NCBI GenBank assembly: GCA_017554305.1
Contig: JAFZIN010000013.1
Span: 62,001-126,000 of the forward strand
DNA from: Bacteroidales bacterium
Lineage (GTDB): Bacteria; Bacteroidota; Bacteroidia; Bacteroidales; UBA932
Length of the DNA stretch: 64,000 nt
Direction of reading: 5' to 3'
The translations under genes were made by a program, and so were the position numbers. This document shows, piece by piece, positions 26,377-35,630 of the stretch (its first letter is position 1; every line of letters starts with the position of its first letter). Below the pieces are notes generated by a model that did not search any database, was not told the DNA's origin, and saw nothing but the letters and a program-made list of their open reading frames with translations.

Positions 26377-27552
26377 TTAATCATTACGCTTGTAGATTGC
26401 GTCTACGATTAGCGAAATAGCTCCGTCACCGGTGACGTTGCAGGCTGTGCCAAAGCTGTCCATAGTGATGTAGAGGGCAATCATAAGTGCCTGAAGGGTA
26501 GCGTCAAAGCCCAGGACCTGCTGCAGCACTGCAAGTGCGGCCATAATGGCTCCGCCCGGAACGCCCGGGGCGGCAACCATAGTGACTCCCAGCATAAAGA
26601 TAAAGCCCGTGTAAAGCCCTATGTTTATGGGCATTCCAAGCATATACATAATGGCGTAGGCACAGGCCACAATCTTTAAAGTGCTGCCTGCCAGGTGAAT
26701 GGTGGCACAGAGCGGAACGGTAAACGAAGAGATTCCGTAATCTACGCCGTTCTTTCTGGTCTGTTCCAGCGTTACCGGAATGGTTGCAGCGGATGACTGA
26801 GTTCCCAGGGCGGTAAAGTATGCCGGAAGCATTGTAATTAAGGCCTTTATAGGGTTCTTGCGAGATATGGCTCCTGCAATGCAGAACTGGATTAGAAGGA
26901 AGAGGATGTGGATTACAAAGATTACCACAATCACCTTAAGGAAGAGTTTCAAAATCATACCTACCTGCCCTTCCGCTCCCAGTTCCAAAAAGATTGCAAA
27001 GATGAAGAAAGGCAGCAGAGGAATTATCACGTTCCTGATTACCAGGTTAATAATGTGTCTGAAATCCTTAAGCACGTTGAGCAGTGTTGGCGAATCCGTG
27101 TATGCTATTCCAATTCCCAGAACAAACGCCAGAATGAGTGCGCTCATTACACCAAATACCGGAGCCATCTCAATGGTAAAGAACGGCTTAAGATCATTTG
27201 ACTGATTCAGAACCACTTCTGCAAATGAGGCATCGGGAACCAGAATGTGCGGGAAGGTAAACTGGCAGGTAAAATAGGAGAAGTAACCTGCACAGAGGGT
27301 AGAGCCGTATGCCAGCAATACCGTAATAATGAGAAGTTTTCCCGCTCCCCTACCCATCTCTGCAATGCCCGGGGCAACAAGTCCCAGAATGAGCAGAGGG
27401 ATTATAAAGCCAAGGAAATTACTGAATATATTGCTGAAAGTAATAAAGGCTCTTGTTAAACCATCGGGGAAAAAGAGAGAGCAGACTATTCCCAGAGCAA
27501 TAGCAACTATCACTCTGGGAAGCAGTCCAAAACGAAACTTTCTGTTTGTCAT
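26377..27552 (-). CDS. Dicarboxylate/amino acid:cation symporter (DAACS family)
   Basis: Secondary transporter that takes up C4-dicarboxylates or acidic amino acids with Na+ or H+. The 391-residue protein has about eight hydrophobic segments, the serine-containing hairpin motif LGTQSSAATIPVTLEQ and the substrate/cation motif MDSFGTACNVTGDGAISLIVD that mark the family. Its ATG overlaps the cydB stop by one base, so it is translated from the cytochrome bd operon. Substrate among aspartate, glutamate, succinate and malate is not resolvable. Confidence 0.93.
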   Translation of the reverse strand: MTNRKFRFGLLPRVIVAIALGIVCSLFFPDGLTRAFITFSNIFSNFLGFIIPLLILGLVAPGIAEMGRGAGKLLIITVLLAYGSTLCAGYFSYFTCQFTFPHILVPDASFAEVVLNQSNDLKPFFTIEMAPVFGVMSALILAFVLGIGIAYTDSPTLLNVLKDFRHIINLVIRNVIIPLLPFFIFAIFLELGAEGQVGMILKLFLKVIVVIFVIHILFLLIQFCIAGAISRKNPIKALITMLPAYFTALGTQSSAATIPVTLEQTRKNGVDYGISSFTVPLCATIHLAGSTLKIVACAYAIMYMLGMPINIGLYTGFIFMLGVTMVAAPGVPGGAIMAALAVLQQVLGFDATLQALMIALYITMDSFGTACNVTGDGAISLIVDAIYKRND

Positions 27553-28691
27553 TACTTTTGAGTCATTTTACGCCATACGTATGCAATGTAGAGTATCACA
27601 AACGGAACTGCCAGTGAAACCCAGGCCATTGTCTTAAGCGTGTAAAGGCTTGATGAACTGTTGTATAAAGTAAGTGAAGAGTTGATGTCATAGAGAGAGT
27701 GGAAGTATGCCATATCAGCAAAACCTATCGTGAGTAAAATTGCAAAAACTGCAAGTACAACTCCCAATCCGGCAGTGTAGAAAGAACTCTTCTCCTTTAG
27801 CATAGTGCGGCCCAGTGCTATAAGAACCAGTACAACTCCAATTAGGAAAATGGCAGCTATCCACCACTGATTGAGCATATTGTGAAGATATGCAAACTTC
27901 TCTTCAACAATAGGTCCGTTTATTCCGTTAAAGGAGTCACTTGCAGTATCAACTCTGTAACCGGTTGAAAGGAAGAGGCATACAACAAAAGCAACAAAAA
28001 AGAGAACAAATCCAACTCCGGTTACCTTCACTTTGGAGAGCGCCCTGTTGGCCAGATTCCTGGCGGCATCACCCTCCATCTTTGAGCACTGGTTGAAGGT
28101 AAAGAGAAGTCCCAATGTTCTTGCGGCAAGGAATACCACAACACCCAGCAGCAGGTTGAAAGGCTTGAATATCAGTTCTAAACCTCTGTAGTTGTTGGTC
28201 CAGTAAGAGATAATGTTGGATGAGCCTGTGGTAATGTTCATCTTGTCCATTGCATAGTTGCCTCCGGAGATGAAGGTAGCAACTGCCACTCCCAAAAGTA
28301 TGGTTCCAACAATGCCGTTAATCATAAGGAAAGTCTCGTATGTCTTCTTACCCAGCAGGTTACGCTCCCTTGCGCGGAACTCGTAGGAGAAAGATTGAAT
28401 TACAAATGATATCAGAATCAATATCCAGAGCCAGTACGCTCCTCCGAAACTTGTAGAATAAAAGAGTGGAAATGAGGCAAATGCAGCCCCGCCGAATGTT
28501 ACCAGAGTGGTGAAGGTAAGCTCCCACTTATGGCCGAATATGGTAAGGAGAATCCTCTTTTCATCCTCATTCTTAGCGGTTCCCCAGAGCAGAGTCTGAC
28601 CGCCCTGAACAAAAGTCAGAAAGACGAGCACCGCCCCCAGTATGGAGACTATTGCCCACCAGTATAGTTGAAGAAAATGATATGTTGTCAT
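27552..28691 (-). CDS. cydB: Cytochrome bd ubiquinol oxidase subunit II
   Basis: Membrane subunit of the bd-type terminal oxidase, which reduces oxygen with quinol and protects anaerobes from trace O2. It has 379 residues with about nine hydrophobic segments and the N-terminal LQLYWWAIVSILGAVLVFL and GGQTLLWG region characteristic of CydB. It lies 26 bases downstream of cydA and overlaps the symporter gene by one base. Confidence 0.95.
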   Translation of the reverse strand: MTTYHFLQLYWWAIVSILGAVLVFLTFVQGGQTLLWGTAKNEDEKRILLTIFGHKWELTFTTLVTFGGAAFASFPLFYSTSFGGAYWLWILILISFVIQSFSYEFRARERNLLGKKTYETFLMINGIVGTILLGVAVATFISGGNYAMDKMNITTGSSNIISYWTNNYRGLELIFKPFNLLLGVVVFLAARTLGLLFTFNQCSKMEGDAARNLANRALSKVKVTGVGFVLFFVAFVVCLFLSTGYRVDTASDSFNGINGPIVEEKFAYLHNMLNQWWIAAIFLIGVVLVLIALGRTMLKEKSSFYTAGLGVVLAVFAILLTIGFADMAYFHSLYDINSSLTLYNSSSSLYTLKTMAWVSLAVPFVILYIAYVWRKMTQK

Positions 28692-28717
28692 AATCCGTTA
28701 ATTTTCAGTTACTGTTC

Positions 28718-30292
28718 TTAGTTCCATTTAATGCCGTCCGGTCCCTTTCCAATCTGACGGAAGAGAATCATGAGTTCAGCAATCAGCAGTGTTGTAAAGA
28801 GAACAACAAAGATTATAAATGTGGTATAGACGTTACCGGATGAGACACCGGAAACGGAAGCGTTCACAGGAAGCAGATCCTGAATGGTCCAAGGCTGGCG
28901 GCCAACCTCTGCAACCACCCAACCCGCTTCTGCACAGATATATACAAGCGGAACGGATATGATTGCAATAAAGAGGAACCACCTCTTCTTCTCAATAATT
29001 TTCTTCCTGTTCAGCCAGAAGGCAATAAGCAGGAAGAGAATGAAATATCCTCCCAGCATAACCATAATGTGGAAGGAGTAGAACGTTACCGGAACATTAG
29101 GAACGCTCTCCTTAGGACTCTTTAAGAAGCTGTATCCAAAGTAGTCAAAGTTCTCATCCAGATAGCTTTGCGCCTGCATAAGAACCGTATCTTTCTGCGC
29201 TCCGGCCGGTTTGTCCTTAAACTGACCGTACACCGCAAGGGCCCTCTTGGCAATCTCTCCCTTTCTCACTTTCTCATTGAAAGGAAGAGCCAGTTTCTCC
29301 TCACCGTTTTTATCCTTATATGTGTAACCTCCGTCAATAATGTCATTTATTCCCGGAACAAAACTGTTGAAATCTGAGAATGCAAGGAAAGAGAGAACTT
29401 TAGGAACCTCAATCTTAAAGAGGAACGGATCCTCGTCATTATCAACCTCCTTCTTTGAATTCAGAATGCCGAATGCCACAAACGGCGTACCGTTCTGACC
29501 CCTGTAAAGTCCCTCCATTGCAGCAAGTTTCATAGGCTGAGTCTTTGAAACGGTCTGTGCAGAAGTATGGCCTGTTACCATAAGCATCGCGATAGCAAAC
29601 AGTCCGAATACCGATGCGTATTTTATGCTCTTTAAAGAGAACTCTCTATCTCTCTTCTTGAGCAGATACCAGCAGCATATTGCTATTACAACAACTGCAG
29701 CAACCAGAAAGCCGCTGAATACGCTGTGACCGAATTTTGAAATAGTTGTTGGCGAAAATACTATGTCCCAGAAATCTGTCATCTCGTTTCTGGCAGTCAT
29801 AGGGTTGAAGGCAACGCCTCTAGGGTCCTGCATCCAACCGTTTGCCGTAAGAATCCAGAAGGCAGAGAGATTTGCGCCAATGGCTGTAAGCCAGGTAGAT
29901 GCAAGGTGGAAGCCCTTGCTTACCCTGTTCCAGCCAAAGTACATAACGGCAAAGAACGTAGTCTCCATAAAGAAGGCGAATATACCCTCAATGGCCAGCG
30001 GAGCTCCGAATATATCACCCACAAACCAGGAGTAGTTACTCCAGTTGGTTCCAAACTCAAACTCCAGAATAATACCGGTAGCTACTCCGCAGGCAAAGTT
30101 AATAGCAAAGATTCTGCTCCAGAATTGAGTGGTCTTCTTCCAGAACTCATCCTTTGAGAGGTAGTATTTAGTCTCAAAGATTGCAATGAGCACTCCAAGT
30201 CCCAGAGTAAGAGGCACAAAGAGCCAATGGTACATGGCCGTTAGTGCAAACTGAAGCCTGGAGGCATCTACTAATGATGATGTAAGTAGCAT
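28718..30292 (-). CDS. cydA: Cytochrome bd ubiquinol oxidase subunit I
   Basis: Haem-bearing catalytic subunit of cytochrome bd. The 524-residue protein has the N-terminal SRLQFALTAMYHWLFVPLTLG segment with the haem-ligand histidine, the GRQPWTIQDLLPVNASVS signature, the periplasmic quinol loop between about residues 250 and 370, and multiple transmembrane helices. It follows a DUF4492 gene by 9 bases and precedes cydB, the standard Bacteroidetes order. Confidence 0.97.
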   Translation of the reverse strand: MLLTSSLVDASRLQFALTAMYHWLFVPLTLGLGVLIAIFETKYYLSKDEFWKKTTQFWSRIFAINFACGVATGIILEFEFGTNWSNYSWFVGDIFGAPLAIEGIFAFFMETTFFAVMYFGWNRVSKGFHLASTWLTAIGANLSAFWILTANGWMQDPRGVAFNPMTARNEMTDFWDIVFSPTTISKFGHSVFSGFLVAAVVVIAICCWYLLKKRDREFSLKSIKYASVFGLFAIAMLMVTGHTSAQTVSKTQPMKLAAMEGLYRGQNGTPFVAFGILNSKKEVDNDEDPFLFKIEVPKVLSFLAFSDFNSFVPGINDIIDGGYTYKDKNGEEKLALPFNEKVRKGEIAKRALAVYGQFKDKPAGAQKDTVLMQAQSYLDENFDYFGYSFLKSPKESVPNVPVTFYSFHIMVMLGGYFILFLLIAFWLNRKKIIEKKRWFLFIAIISVPLVYICAEAGWVVAEVGRQPWTIQDLLPVNASVSGVSSGNVYTTFIIFVVLFTTLLIAELMILFRQIGKGPDGIKWN

Positions 30293-30301
30293 AATATCAG
30301 C

Positions 30302-30505
30302 TTATTTTGTTAAATTTTCTATTACGTGGTCTGCTTTATCTCTGTCTGTCTTGTATTTACCCAATTCGGGCTTAAAGAAAAACAGTCTGAGAATTAGGAA
30401 AATTACAATGAGTTTTATTATGATTAAAATCCAAAGGCTCCTTCCAACCTCCATATTACGGAAGCCGTCTCTGTAGAAATTATATACCCTTTTTAGGACC
30501 TTCAC
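30302..30505 (-). CDS. DUF4492 small membrane protein upstream of cydA
   Basis: A 67-residue protein with an amphipathic N-terminus (VYNFYRDGFRNMEVGRSLW), one transmembrane helix (ILIIIKLIVIFLILRLFFF) and a charged tail, matching the DUF4492 family found in front of cydA in Bacteroidetes. The start codon is GTG; a TAA stop lies a few codons upstream in frame and no ATG is available before the conserved region. By analogy with CydX-like subunits it may help assemble or stabilise cytochrome bd, which is inference. Confidence 0.85.
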   Translation of the reverse strand: MKVLKRVYNFYRDGFRNMEVGRSLWILIIIKLIVIFLILRLFFFKPELGKYKTDRDKADHVIENLTK

Positions 30506-30533
30506 CTTGTAAATTTAATAAAATCAAATGATT

Positions 30534-30560
30534 TTTGGCTCAAAAATTGATTTATCTTTG
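30534..30560 (+). promoter_or_regulatory. Candidate promoter for the Tat ferredoxin gene
   Basis: TTTG at 30534-30537 and TATCTTTG at 30553-30560, spacer 15 bases (short), with the -7 box ending 20 bases before the ATG at 30581. Confidence 0.45.
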
Positions 30561-30580
30561 CCCGGTAAACAAGAACTATT

Positions 30581-31000
30581 ATGGAGAAAAAGATAGATAA
30601 CGGAAGAAGAGAGTGCCTTAAAAAGAGCGGCCTACTGCTGGTTTCACTAATTGGCGCATCTGCACTTAATAAACTGAGTGCTACCGGGTTGGATAAGTTA
30701 AGCTCAGCAGATTCAGAGCAGCAGCAGAGAATTAAGAGAATGGCTGTTTACGTTCCAAAGAACTGCAAGAATCACAAACAGGTTGCCTCAAAGAGCAAGA
30801 ATCCGGAGCAGTGCAGCCTCTGCGTAGATATATGCCCACGTAAAGCGGTGACCTTATCAGATATAAAGGGCACCAAACTCAAAGCTCCCCTTTTGGATGA
30901 GAGCAAGTGCATAGGATGCGGCCGCTGCCTCAGAGTATGCCCTGAGACGCCAAAGGGATGGGAAATCTGGGATCAGACCAACAACAAAAAGTTGATGTAG
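30581..31000 (+). CDS. Tat-exported 4Fe-4S ferredoxin-type protein
   Basis: A 139-residue iron-sulfur protein with an apparent twin-arginine signal: RRECLKK at residues 9-15 followed by a hydrophobic stretch (LLLVSLIGASAL). The C-terminal half has one complete cluster motif, CIGCGRCLRVCP (C110, C113, C116, C120), and one incomplete motif, CSLCVDICP (C78, C81, C85), where the usual first cysteine is replaced and only a distant C62 could complete the site. It may be a periplasmic electron carrier. It stands alone between the cyd operon and folD, and no oxidoreductase partner is adjacent. Confidence 0.82.
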   Translation: MEKKIDNGRRECLKKSGLLLVSLIGASALNKLSATGLDKLSSADSEQQQRIKRMAVYVPKNCKNHKQVASKSKNPEQCSLCVDICPRKAVTLSDIKGTKLKAPLLDESKCIGCGRCLRVCPETPKGWEIWDQTNNKKLM

Positions 31001-31003
31001 GGT

Positions 31004-31885
31004 TTAGAACCTCTTCTTATATGCCTTTAAGGTGTTTATCATCAAGGAGGCAATAGTCATAGGACCCACACCTCCCGGAACAGGAGTGATATATGAGCAC
31101 TTAGGTGCAACATTCTCAAAATCAACATCTCCCACAAGACGGTGACCACTCTTTCTGGTAGCATCCGGTATTGAATTTATACCCACGTCCACAATTACGG
31201 CCCCCTCTTTTACCATATCTGCCTTAACAAAGAGAGGAATACCAATTGCAGCAATAATTATATCTGCACTGCGTGTAAATGATTCAATATCTTTGGTTCT
31301 GCTGTGGCAGATGGTAACCGTGCAGTCTCCCGGCTCACCCTTTTGGGAGAGCATGTTGGAGATAGGACGGCCAACAATGTTGCTTCTGCCCAGAACAACG
31401 CAGTGTTTACCGGATGTCTTAACGCCGTACCTCTTAAGCAAAGTCATGATTCCCATAGGAGTAGCAGGAAGGAAGGTCTCTTCTCCCACCATCATCTTAC
31501 CTGCAGAGATTGGATGAAAACCGTCCACATCCTTTGAAGGAGAGATGGTTTCAATTACCTTTTTCTCATCAATATGCTTAGGCAGAGGAAGTTGGACAAT
31601 GAGTCCGTCTACAGAATCATCTGCATTGATTTTGCGTACTTCATTGAGAAGATCCTCTTCTGAAATATCTGAACTGAAGCGTTTTACCTCTGAGGTAAAA
31701 CCGGCATCCGCACAGGCCTTCTCCTTATTTGCCACGTATGTGCAGCTTGCAGGGTTGTCACCCACCAGAATTGCTGTAAGAGAGGGTCTTCTGCCACCCT
31801 TCTTTAAAATCTCTTCTACCTCCTGTTTGATTTCCGCCCTGATTGCAGCGGCTGTTGCCTTTCCGTCTAAAATCTTGTATTCCAT
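31004..31885 (-). CDS. folD: Bifunctional methylenetetrahydrofolate dehydrogenase/cyclohydrolase
   Basis: One-carbon enzyme interconverting methylene-, methenyl- and formyl-tetrahydrofolate with NADP(H). It has 293 residues, with [18 protein letters not shown] containing the catalytic Yxxx[26 protein letters not shown], the cofactor segment [12 protein letters not shown] and [10 protein letters not shown]. It is separated by only 3 bases from the convergent ferredoxin gene, and its start lies 4 bases after the ffh stop. Confidence 0.97.
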   Translation of the reverse strand: MEYKILDGKATAAAIRAEIKQEVEEILKKGGRRPSLTAILVGDNPASCTYVANKEKACADAGFTSEVKRFSSDISEEDLLNEVRKINADDSVDGLIVQLPLPKHIDEKKVIETISPSKDVDGFHPISAGKMMVGEETFLPATPMGIMTLLKRYGVKTSGKHCVVLGRSNIVGRPISNMLSQKGEPGDCTVTICHSRTKDIESFTRSADIIIAAIGIPLFVKADMVKEGAVIVDVGINSIPDATRKSGHRLVGDVDFENVAPKCSYITPVPGGVGPMTIASLMINTLKAYKKRF

Positions 31886-31889
31886 ACTC

Positions 31890-33221
31890 TTATCTTCCCA
31901 TTCTTCTCATTTGAGCCATACGTTTCATAAGTCCGCCTCCGGCTACGTTCTTCATAACCTTCTTGGTCTGTTCAAACTGCTTAACCAGACGGTTAACCTC
32001 AACAATTGTAGTACCGCTGCCTGTTGCTATACGGTTTCTGCGGCTGCCGTTAAGTACCTCCGGGTTAGCTCTTTCAAACGGAGTCATAGACTGTATGATT
32101 GCCTCCACATTCTTGAATGAAGAGTTGTCCAAATCCACATCCTTAATAGCCTTGCCAACACCCGGAAGCATAGATGCCAGATCCTTAATGTTACCCATCT
32201 TCTTAATCTGCTGAATCTGCTGATAGAAGTCATTGTAGTCAAACTGGCTCTTAATCAGCTTCTTCTTAAGCTTTCTTGCCTCCTCCTCATTAATCTGCTC
32301 CTGAGCCTTCTCAACCAGGGTGACAACATCACCCATACCAAGGATTCTGTCTGCAATTCTCTCCGGGTGGAAGACATCCAGAGTATCCAGTTTTTCTCCC
32401 GATGAGATAAACTTAATAGGCTTGTTTACAACCGCTTTGATGGAAAGAGCCGCACCGCCTCTGGTATCTCCGTCCAGCTTTGTAAGTACAACTCCGTCAA
32501 AGTCAAGCACATCATTGAACGCCTTTGCAGTCTCAACAGCATCCTGACCAGTCATTGAGTCTACTACAAAGAGTATCTCGCTAGGAGAAAGAGCCTTCTT
32601 GAGTGCACCAATCTCCTTCATCATCTCCTCGTCAACAGCAAGACGGCCGGCGGTATCAACAATCAGAACATCATACTGCTCAGCCTTTGCCTTCTTAACG
32701 GCATTCTGTGCAATTGCAACCGGATCTTTAACTCCCTCTTCTGTATAAACTGCTGTCTCAATTGAATTTGCAAGAACCTTCAACTGCTCAATTGCAGCCG
32801 GACGGTAAACGTCTCCGGCAACCAGCATAACTCTCTTCCCCCTCTTGTTCTTGAGCTGGTTTGCCAATTTTGCGGAGAAGGTGGTTTTACCGGAACCCTG
32901 AAGACCGGATACCAAGACAATTGCAGGATTTCCTTTGAGGTTGATGTCCGTGGCGGAACTTCCCATAAGTTTGGCCAGTTCGTCATGAACTATCTTCACC
33001 ATCATCTGGCCCGGCTTTACGGACTTAAGAACCTCCTGTCCCAAAGCCACTTGCTTAACGTCATCACAGAATGATTTAGCCACTTTGTAGCTTACATCGG
33101 CCTCAATAAGGGCTCTGCGAATGTCTTTAAGTGTCTCGCTTATATTTACTTCCGTAATTCTCCCCTGCCCCTTCAGCATTTTGAAGGATCGGTCCAATCG
33201 GTCTATCAGGTTTTCAAACAT
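31890..33221 (-). CDS. ffh: Signal recognition particle protein Ffh
   Basis: GTPase of the signal recognition particle, which directs nascent membrane proteins to FtsY and the Sec translocon. The 443 residues have the N domain, G domain with [36 protein letters not shown], and a methionine-rich M domain at the end ([15 protein letters not shown]) that binds signal peptides and 4.5S RNA. It lies between lysA and folD on the minus strand with gaps of 6 and 4 bases. Confidence 0.98.
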   Translation of the reverse strand: MFENLIDRLDRSFKMLKGQGRITEVNISETLKDIRRALIEADVSYKVAKSFCDDVKQVALGQEVLKSVKPGQMMVKIVHDELAKLMGSSATDINLKGNPAIVLVSGLQGSGKTTFSAKLANQLKNKRGKRVMLVAGDVYRPAAIEQLKVLANSIETAVYTEEGVKDPVAIAQNAVKKAKAEQYDVLIVDTAGRLAVDEEMMKEIGALKKALSPSEILFVVDSMTGQDAVETAKAFNDVLDFDGVVLTKLDGDTRGGAALSIKAVVNKPIKFISSGEKLDTLDVFHPERIADRILGMGDVVTLVEKAQEQINEEEARKLKKKLIKSQFDYNDFYQQIQQIKKMGNIKDLASMLPGVGKAIKDVDLDNSSFKNVEAIIQSMTPFERANPEVLNGSRRNRIATGSGTTIVEVNRLVKQFEQTKKVMKNVAGGGLMKRMAQMRRMGR

Positions 33222-33227
33222 AATCTC

Positions 33228-34388
33228 TTACTTTAATAATTCATCTGAGTAATAAGCCTTTGCAAGATCTTTCTGATTGTATTTCATAGCCATTACCTGT
33301 CCGTATGCGCCGGCTGAATGGAGAGCAACAAAGTCTCCTCTGTGAGTCTCAGGAAGGAGAATGTTGTGTCCAAACTTGTCACTGCTCTCGCAAACAGGAC
33401 CTACTACATCATATTTGGTTATCTTTCCGTTAGATACAAGGTTCTCAATTGCATGATGCGCCTGGTAGAGAGCCGGACGTATGAGGTCATTCATACCCGC
33501 ATCAAGAATTACAAACTTCATCTTCTGACCAATCTTAACGTAGAGCACTCTGGAGATGAGATGGCCGCACTGGCCTACAATAGCCCTACCCGGCTCAAAA
33601 TGAACCTTCTGACCCGGTCTTACAATAAGATTCTTATTTATGAGAGTGAAATAATCTTTGAAGTTGGCAATAGGATTCTCATTAGGGTTGGCGTAATCTA
33701 TTCCCAAGCCGCCGCCCAGGTTGAGGTTTTCAATCTTTATTTCTCTCTCTATAAACCACTTCTGGAGCTGTTCTACCATTCTGCAGAGCAGCGGGAATAC
33801 GCTCATATCTGTAATCTGGGAACCCACGTGGAAGTGCAGACCAATCAGTTTAACATTTTTAAGGTTTTTGATAAGATTGGTTACAGATTCAAACTCCCAC
33901 GGAGAGATTCCAAACTTATCCTCCTTCCTTCCGGTAGATATATACTTATGAGTATGGGCATCAATATCCGGGTTTACTCTGAGTGAGATTCTTGCGGTAG
34001 TACCCATACCTGCGGCCAGATCATTGATAATCTGAATCTCAGGAACGCTCTCACAGTTAAAGCTGTAGATGCCGGCCTTAAGAGCGGTCTTAATCTCCGC
34101 ATCACTCTTTCCTACACCTGCATATACAATCTTTGAAGGGGCAAAACCGTTCTTAATTGCCAGTTTCACCTCGTTGCCGCTAACGCAGTCCGCACCCAGG
34201 CCCGCCTTCTGAATTATCTGAAGAATACGAGGTTCCGCATTTGCCTTAATTGCATAATGGGCGTTGTATTTGAACTTTTTGGTGTAAGATGTGTAAACAT
34301 CCAGAGTCTTTTTGAGAAGTTCTACATCATAATAGTAGAAAGGAGTGCGAATGGCTCCAAACTTCTCTATTGCCTTTTTTGTTATCAT
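33228..34388 (-). CDS. lysA: Diaminopimelate decarboxylase
   Basis: PLP enzyme making L-lysine from meso-diaminopimelate. The 386 residues contain YAIKAN with the PLP lysine K48, the GADCVSGNEVKLA segment, HFHVGSQ, the phosphate-binding GGGLGIDY, EPGRAIVGQ and the CESSDKFG segment of the active site. Carboxynorspermidine decarboxylases are relatives, but the CESSD and GNE motifs favour LysA. The gene is divergent from a deoxyhypusine-synthase-like gene, which matters because both families can touch polyamine metabolism. Operon with ffh and folD. Confidence 0.92.
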   Translation of the reverse strand: MITKKAIEKFGAIRTPFYYYDVELLKKTLDVYTSYTKKFKYNAHYAIKANAEPRILQIIQKAGLGADCVSGNEVKLAIKNGFAPSKIVYAGVGKSDAEIKTALKAGIYSFNCESVPEIQIINDLAAGMGTTARISLRVNPDIDAHTHKYISTGRKEDKFGISPWEFESVTNLIKNLKNVKLIGLHFHVGSQITDMSVFPLLCRMVEQLQKWFIEREIKIENLNLGGGLGIDYANPNENPIANFKDYFTLINKNLIVRPGQKVHFEPGRAIVGQCGHLISRVLYVKIGQKMKFVILDAGMNDLIRPALYQAHHAIENLVSNGKITKYDVVGPVCESSDKFGHNILLPETHRGDFVALHSAGAYGQVMAMKYNQKDLAKAYYSDELLK

Positions 34389-34419
34389 CGCTCTATAATT
34401 TGCTCTTTTAGAATGGATG

Positions 34420-34427
34420 CAAATCTA
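34420..34427 (-). promoter_or_regulatory. Candidate -7 box for lysA-ffh-folD
   Basis: Minus-strand TAGATTTG matches TAnnTTTG and ends 31 bases before the lysA start. Confidence 0.45.
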
Positions 34428-34438
34428 ATCATTTTTTC

Positions 34439-34446
34439 TACATTTG
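34439..34446 (+). promoter_or_regulatory. Candidate -7 box for the deoxyhypusine-synthase-like gene
   Basis: TACATTTG matches TAnnTTTG. It lies 85 bases before the ATG at 34532, giving a leader of about 80 bases that contains a 6-pair stem ACTGTC/GACAGT (34467-34472 with 34498-34503). Confidence 0.4.
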
Positions 34447-34531
34447 TGAAGCCTTTCAGACACTTAACTGTCGTGATGAAACCGGCGCATTAAACAAGAC
34501 AGTGGTATTAACATTTAAAATTTTGTAAAAT

Positions 34532-35515
34532 ATGACAAAAGGACCTATCACTCAGTTTATTGACCATCATTATCGCCACTTTAATTCTGCCGCAATGGTA
34601 GATGCAATAAAGGCATACGAGCAACTTCTGGATGAAGGTGGAAAAATGATGCTGGCTATGGCCGGTGCAATGAGTACGGCGGAATTGGGTCTCTCCCTGG
34701 CGGAGATGATTCGTAAAGACAAGTTTGCAATTGTCTGCTGCTCAGCAAATAACCTTGAGGAGGATATTATGAACCTGGTGGCTCACTCCCACTATAAGAG
34801 AGTGCCTAACTACAGAGACCTCACTCCGCAGATGGAGCAGGAACTCCTGGACAACCACCTCAACAGAGTAACAGATACCTGTATTCCTGAGGAGGAGGCA
34901 TTCAGAAGATTGGAGGATCACCTGGTAGACGCCTGGAAAGATTCTGCGGCAAAGGGTGAGAGACTCTTCCCTTACGAGTTCATGTACAAGGTAATACGCA
35001 GCGGTGTATTGGAGCAGTATTATGAGATTGACCCTAAAGACAGCTGGGTACTTGCAGCATGTGAGAAGAACATACCTATTATAGTTCCTGCATGGGAAGA
35101 TTCCACAACCGGTAACATCTTTACCGCACACTGCATTAAGGGTGAGTTTGATCCGCATCTGGTAAAGGGCGGTATTGAGACTATGATGCACCTTGTAGAT
35201 TGGTATAAGGCTAACAACCGTCCGGGAATTGACCGCGGAACAGGATTCTTCCAGATTGGCGGCGGTACCGCAGGAGACTTCCCAATCTGCTGTGTACCAA
35301 TGATGGAGCAGGATCTGCAGTGGAAGGGCACAATGCTGTGGCAATACTTCTGCCAGATTTCAGACTCTACAACATCATACGGTTCATACTCAGGCGCAGT
35401 TCCTAACGAGAAGATAACCTGGGGTAAACTCTCTCCTGAGTGCCCTAAGTTTGTGGTTGAGAGTGATGCAACAATAGTTGCTCCGCTGATGTTCGCCCAC
35501 ATTTTGGGTTGGTAG
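34532..35515 (+). CDS. Deoxyhypusine synthase-like protein
   Basis: A 327-residue member of the deoxyhypusine synthase family, NAD-dependent enzymes that transfer an aminobutyl group from spermidine. Seen: MAGAMSTAELGLSLAEMIR, SANNLEEDIMNLV, the HLVKGGIETMMHLVDW region, GGGTAGDFPICCVPM, and the lysine of ITWGKL (K299) that corresponds to the covalent-intermediate lysine in eukaryotic enzymes. Bacteria lack eIF5A, and characterised bacterial relatives make homospermidine, so polyamine synthesis is the likeliest role. It is transcribed alone, with its own leader. Confidence 0.85.
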   Translation: MTKGPITQFIDHHYRHFNSAAMVDAIKAYEQLLDEGGKMMLAMAGAMSTAELGLSLAEMIRKDKFAIVCCSANNLEEDIMNLVAHSHYKRVPNYRDLTPQMEQELLDNHLNRVTDTCIPEEEAFRRLEDHLVDAWKDSAAKGERLFPYEFMYKVIRSGVLEQYYEIDPKDSWVLAACEKNIPIIVPAWEDSTTGNIFTAHCIKGEFDPHLVKGGIETMMHLVDWYKANNRPGIDRGTGFFQIGGGTAGDFPICCVPMMEQDLQWKGTMLWQYFCQISDSTTSYGSYSGAVPNEKITWGKLSPECPKFVVESDATIVAPLMFAHILGW

Positions 35516-35566
35516 TATCAAAATGTAAATAAAATTGAGCTTTTAATTCTCTTTTGGAATAAAGTT

Positions 35567-35597
35567 TTTGAATATTGAATACAATTTTGTAAATTCG
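35567..35597 (+). promoter_or_regulatory. Candidate promoter for the iorAB cluster
   Basis: TTTG (35567-35570), 19-base spacer, TAAATTCG (35590-35597; one mismatch to TAnnTTTG), ending 33 bases before the iorA ATG. Confidence 0.45.
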
Positions 35598-35630
35598 TAG
35601 CAGTAAAACTAGAATTAACAAAATTGAGAT

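Noticed and set aside
30505-30540. TAAATTTA on the minus strand as a promoter of the cyd operon
   Set aside because: It ends about 4 bases before the GTG start, leaving no leader; the true cyd promoter was not identified.
33318-33986. Plus-strand 222-codon frame inside lysA
   Set aside because: Fully antisense to lysA and without any motif or start context.
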